Assembly: GCA_018665505.1 (NCBI GenBank) | Contig: JABJCS010000609.1 | Location: 1 to 9,268 of the forward strand | Origin: Alphaproteobacteria bacterium | GTDB lineage: Bacteria > Pseudomonadota > Alphaproteobacteria > UBA8366 | Direction: 5' to 3' | DNA length: 9,268 nucleotides | Part shown: positions 6,765 through 9,268 of the stretch, one piece after another | Position numbering within the stretch: position 1 is the stretch's first letter | How the letters are laid out: each line of letters starts with the position of its first letter | The notes under the pieces: model-generated | What the model saw: only the letters and a program-made list of their open reading frames with translations | Told to the model about the DNA's origin: nothing | Databases searched by the model: none | Translations under genes and position numbers: made by a program

Positions 6765-7693
6765 TCCGGGCTTTCCTTGCCGTCGGCCGGGGCAGATTTC
6801 ACCGCATCGATCATACGCACGACCCGCGCCATTTCGCGCACGTCGTGAACCCGAACGATGTCGGCGCCATTCATCACACTGGACGCCACCGCTGCGGCCG
6901 TTCCCTCAAGCCGGTCCTCGACGGGTGTATCCAAGACGCGTCCGACAAACGATTTCCGGCTCGGGCCGATCAACACCGGCAATCCCACATGCGACTTCAG
7001 GCGACGCAAATGGCCCAGCAACGCTAAATTTTGCGTCACCGTCTTCCCGAACCCAATGCCGGGGTCGACCGCGATCCTTCCCCGGTCGATGCCCGCGTCC
7101 AGTGCCTCTTCGACGCATTGTATCAAGGCACGCGAGACATCTTCGATAACATGCGCGTAGTCCGCCCCTACATATTCCGTTCCAAGACGCCCGTCCGATA
7201 GAATGTCATTGGGTCGGCTGCGATTGTGCATCAATACGACGGCGGCATTCCTCTCCGCTAACATCGGCGCCATATCGGGATCCGCCCGTAGGGCCCAGAC
7301 ATCGTTGACGATATCCGCACCGGCATCCAACGCGGCTTCGGCCACGTCAGCGCGGTACGTGTCTGCCGAGATCAGAATGTCCGGGATTGCTGCTCTTATT
7401 TCGGTGATCAAGGGCAGAATGCGCGCTTTTTCGGTAGCAGCGTCCACTGTATCCGCGCCGGGCCGTGTGCTCTCACCACCGACATCCAGAATATCCGCAC
7501 CCGCCTCACACTGTGCCCGCGCAGCCGCCAGCGCGCGCTCTACGGTGGCGTGCGCGGATATAAGTCCATCCCCGGAGAACGAATCCGGTGTGGCATTCAG
7601 GATGCCCATCACCAGCGTCTTGCGGCCCCAACCAGGGCACTCTTTCCACTTCATTTTCGCCACCGCCACCGTCCAAGAATTCCAGCGAGCCAT
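6761..7693 (-). CDS. folP: dihydropteroate synthase
   Basis: This enzyme condenses 6-hydroxymethyldihydropterin pyrophosphate with p-aminobenzoate to give 7,8-dihydropteroate, and it is the sulfonamide target. The 310-residue ORF has both family signatures, ILNATPDSFSGDG (31-43) and the ILDVGGESTRPGA loop (68-80), plus the pterin-site Asp in SADTY, then NDV, DPGIGFGK, GPSRKSF and a C-terminal RVHDV. Nothing catalytic is missing. The start is uncertain: ATG 7693 has no Shine-Dalgarno site, while ATG 7654 (residue 14, MKWKECPGWG) sits after GGTGGCG and gives an N-terminus of the usual length (MGILN at residue 16). The downstream gene folK overlaps by 4 nt. The FolB-like gene is transcribed divergently on the other side. 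Confidence 0.96.
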   Translation of the reverse strand: MARWNSWTVAVAKMKWKECPGWGRKTLVMGILNATPDSFSGDGLISAHATVERALAAARAQCEAGADILDVGGESTRPGADTVDAATEKARILPLITEIRAAIPDILISADTYRADVAEAALDAGADIVNDVWALRADPDMAPMLAERNAAVVLMHNRSRPNDILSDGRLGTEYVGADYAHVIEDVSRALIQCVEEALDAGIDRGRIAVDPGIGFGKTVTQNLALLGHLRRLKSHVGLPVLIGPSRKSFVGRVLDTPVEDRLEGTAAAVASSVMNGADIVRVHDVREMARVVRMIDAVKSAPADGKESPE

Positions 7694-7744
7694 ATCGCAT
7701 ATGATGTGATACGAGAAGACAAGCTTCAGTGGAAGGATCGGGTT
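7694..7744. promoter_or_regulatory. divergent intergenic region between folP and the FolB-like gene
   Basis: This short gap (51 nt, or 90 nt if folP starts at 7654) must hold the 5' signals of both divergent transcripts unless promoters lie inside the genes. It carries a clear Shine-Dalgarno sequence GGAAGGA at 7731-7737, seven bases before TTG 7745 on the plus strand. No -35/-10 pair is convincing by eye. CATATCGCATATGATGTG around 7691-7708 contains the only palindrome-like bases (CATATG). Confidence 0.45.
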
Positions 7745-8146
7745 TTGTCCCTCGGCGAATTATCATTTTATCGCCTCTTCGTCCGCGATCTGCGCCTCGA
7801 TTGGGGTGGAGACGACGCGGATGAATCGCTGTCGCTTTCGGTGAACCTGTCGATTGACCTGCCACTCGACCTAGCCGCGGACCGCTACAAGTTTATCGTT
7901 TGCTACGACCGGATCGTGACCGGCGCTAAATCCTTTGCCGCCGATTGCGATGTGAAAACTCTGGAGGCGCTCGCCGATCGGATCGTCGACCACTGCCTCG
8001 CCGATACCCGTGTCCGGGACGCAGAAGTCGCATTGTCGCCGGTGGTAGGCGAAAAACTCGGTCACGGCGGATACGAGGTCTATCGACAGCGCGACGACAT
8101 CGGCGATACGATCTCTATTCCTTTGAAGATTGCGACCCAAAATTAG
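7745..8146 (+). CDS. FolB-like protein (dihydroneopterin aldolase family, altered active site)
   Basis: Dihydroneopterin aldolase makes 6-hydroxymethyldihydropterin, the substrate of FolK, and this gene lies divergent from folP-folK. The frame is open from 7550, but its first part is folP antisense. The TTG at 7745 is preceded by GGAAGGA at seven bases, giving 133 residues, close to FolB length. FolB-like features are the FYRLFVRDLRL first strand (8-18), the helix with CYDRIV (53-58, Tyr54), TLEALADRI (72-80, with Glu74 at the pterin-binding Glu position), and the terminal GGYEVYR in place of the usual VGVEIER. The family's catalytic Lys, normally in E-K-P, aligns with Ser98 of LSP (97-99). 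It may be a divergent FolB, or a relative that has lost aldolase activity. SUMF1-fold gene follows after 16 nt. Family call fairly firm; activity doubtful. Confidence 0.72.
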   Translation: MSLGELSFYRLFVRDLRLDWGGDDADESLSLSVNLSIDLPLDLAADRYKFIVCYDRIVTGAKSFAADCDVKTLEALADRIVDHCLADTRVRDAEVALSPVVGEKLGHGGYEVYRQRDDIGDTISIPLKIATQN

Positions 8147-8162
8147 GTCAGAGGGTTTTGCG

Positions 8163-9101
8163 ATGGCGCGCAGTTCAATCATTGGCATTCTTACCGCACT
8201 CGCGGTCCTAACGCTCCCAACGGCAAAAGCCGCCGAGCCAAAGACGTTTCGAGATTGCGCCGATTGCCCTGAGATGGTCGTCGTGCCCCCCGGGACCTCA
8301 TTCATCGGAAGCCCGCAATCCGTGACACAGCGCGAAGGTGTGCCGGCCAAGCGCGCCAAACGCGAACGGCCGGTGCATCGGATCCGCATCGCACAGGCCT
8401 TCGCCATCGGAAAATTTGAAGTCACCCGCCGCCAATACGGTCTCTTCGTCTCCGCCACCGGATACCGGAAACCAGGTGGGTGCAAATACTGGACGGGCGA
8501 TAAGTTCGAGACCGCGGACAGCAAGAACTGGCAAGACCCGGGATATGAACAAGGGGACCGGCACCCCGCGGTTTGTATCAGTTGGGACGACGCCAAGGCC
8601 TATACGAATTGGCTCGCCGGCAAGACCCTCAAATCTTATCGCTTGCCGTCAGAAGCCGAGTGGGAATATGCCGCGCGGGCCGGCGCAGGAACGCCGCGAT
8701 TTTGGGGGAGCGACCCGAAAGATGCATGCGGTTTCGCCAATGTCTTCGATCTCGCGGGTGCGCGGGCCGGAGATTTCCCCACCATGGCGCCCCATCAATG
8801 CAATGACGGCTACGAGAAGACCGCCCCTGTGGGAAGCTTTCGTGCGAATGGTTTCGGCCTACACGACACCGCGGGCAATGCCTGGGAATGGACCGAGGAT
8901 TGCTGGCACAAGACCTATATCAATGCCCCGAACGATGGCAGTCCGTGGGTTGCCGACGGGCGCTGCACACAGCGGGTCCTGCGAGGTGGGTCCTGGATCA
9001 GCATCGCGCGCTTTGTGCGCTCCGGCAATCGCAGCAAGATCAATACGGACGCCCGCATTTATCGCAATGGCTTTCGAGTCGCATTGTCCCGACCCCGTTA
9101 G
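8163..9101 (+). CDS. exported SUMF1/FGE-sulfatase-fold protein without the FGE cysteine pair
   Basis: ATG 8163 has GAGGG (8151-8155) seven bases upstream and gives 312 residues, preferred over the in-frame ATG 8130 inside folB. Residues 1-23 form a signal peptide (basic MARSS, a hydrophobic run, and an AKA|AE cleavage site), so the protein is probably periplasmic. The SUMF1 fold shows MVVVPPGTSFIGS (38-50), FEVTRRQYGLFV (85-96), HPAVCISWDDA (134-144), RLPSEAEWEYAAR (160-172), GNAWEWTED (239-247), RVLRGGSW (271-278) and GFRVA (303-307). Formylglycine-generating enzymes have two catalytic cysteines right after GGS(W/Y). The corresponding positions here are about Ser280 and Val285, so sulfatase-activating chemistry is unlikely. 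Seven cysteines elsewhere in the mature chain (32, 35, 107, 138, 189, 213, 247), plus 268, may form disulfides. No sulfatase gene is nearby. It is probably co-transcribed with the FolB-like gene; its role is unknown. Confidence 0.85.
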   Translation: MARSSIIGILTALAVLTLPTAKAAEPKTFRDCADCPEMVVVPPGTSFIGSPQSVTQREGVPAKRAKRERPVHRIRIAQAFAIGKFEVTRRQYGLFVSATGYRKPGGCKYWTGDKFETADSKNWQDPGYEQGDRHPAVCISWDDAKAYTNWLAGKTLKSYRLPSEAEWEYAARAGAGTPRFWGSDPKDACGFANVFDLAGARAGDFPTMAPHQCNDGYEKTAPVGSFRANGFGLHDTAGNAWEWTEDCWHKTYINAPNDGSPWVADGRCTQRVLRGGSWISIARFVRSGNRSKINTDARIYRNGFRVALSRPR

Positions 9102-9268
9102 ATCGCGACCTCAACCTCGCTTACGATCCGCGCACCGCGCGCCGCCATGAAATACAGACCCATGTGATGGGTGAGTTCTTGCAGATGGCTCGCCGTCACC
9201 GTTAGGCCGAGCGATGCCGCCGCTTCTTTTTTTTGGCAAATCGTAGGTCGCGCAGCCCCTTTCATATA
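9098..9268 (-). CDS. hypothetical protein, possibly a C-terminal fragment (cut by window edge)
   Basis: On the minus strand an open frame runs from the right edge to a TAA at 9100-9098. It ends with GLYFMAARGARIVSEVEVAI, and an ATG at 9265-9263 (MKGAARPTICQKKEAAAS) would give 55 residues. It could be that small protein or the tail of a longer gene entering from the right. Its stop overlaps that of the convergent SUMF1-fold gene within TTAG (9098-9101), the same end-to-end packing seen at 5832-5835. I do not recognise the family. The AAAAAAAA run (plus-strand 9226-9233) near its possible start gives consecutive Lys codons. Support is the open frame, plausible amino-acid make-up and tight packing only. 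Confidence 0.45.
   Translation of the reverse strand, partial: YMKGAARPTICQKKEAAASLGLTVTASHLQELTHHMGLYFMAARGARIVSEVEVAI

Noticed and set aside
6258..6848. plus-strand ORF of 196 codons
   Set aside because: It lies antisense to folK and the folP end, both with clear signatures; no motif appears in this frame.
7550..7744. upstream extension of the FolB-like ORF
   Set aside because: This part is folP antisense, has no FolB-like sequence, and the good ribosome site points to TTG 7745.
8163..9101. formylglycine-generating enzyme (sulfatase maturase)
   Set aside because: Fold motifs fit, but the catalytic cysteine pair after RGGSW is absent and there is no sulfatase gene nearby.
1..9268. CRISPR array, toxin-antitoxin pair, phage or defence island
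   Set aside because: No regularly spaced repeats, no small paired ORFs with good starts, and no phage or defence families were seen on either strand.

Overview
The window looks like chromosomal DNA of an alphaproteobacterium, probably near the Rhodospirillales. This is inferred from the GC-rich coding sequence, the protein families, and the dense, translationally coupled gene layout. The first ~850 bases differ sharply from the rest: an insertion-sequence end is followed by DNA that alternates between nearly pure A+T and ordinary composition.

Layout. Bases 1-97 encode the last 31 residues of an IS1595-type transposase, and a likely terminal inverted repeat follows at about 98-114. Bases 115-902 hold no convincing gene. 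A long minus-strand M81 (MlrC-like) metallopeptidase lies at 903-2384. It is bracketed by two related GC-rich palindromes, 850-897 just past its stop and 2461-2503 upstream of its start. Divergent from it is a plus-strand pair: a GlcD/D-2-hydroxyacid dehydrogenase-type flavoprotein (2589-4025), then after 22 nt a DmdC-type acyl-CoA dehydrogenase (4048-5835).

That pair meets a minus-strand operon head-on, with both stop codons inside one CTAG. The operon reads folP (dihydropteroate synthase), folK (HPPK, overlapping folP by ATGA), then a small histidine phosphotransfer (Hpt) protein. Divergent from folP is a plus-strand pair: a FolB-like protein that appears to start at TTG 7745 and has Ser where dihydroneopterin aldolase has its catalytic Lys, then an exported SUMF1/FGE-sulfatase-fold protein that lacks the FGE active-site cysteines. 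The end of another minus-strand ORF enters from the right edge.

How the genes work together. FolB, FolK and FolP would supply consecutive steps of dihydropteroate synthesis from one bidirectional locus, if the FolB homologue is still active. The flavoprotein and acyl-CoA dehydrogenase form a probable catabolic pair feeding electrons to the respiratory chain. No complete new system (CRISPR, toxin-antitoxin, phage, secretion or biosynthetic cluster) is visible. The best leads are the FolB and SUMF1-fold proteins with altered active sites, the Hpt gene attached to a folate operon, and the IS-bordered mosaic AT-rich segment with paired palindromes around the peptidase gene.
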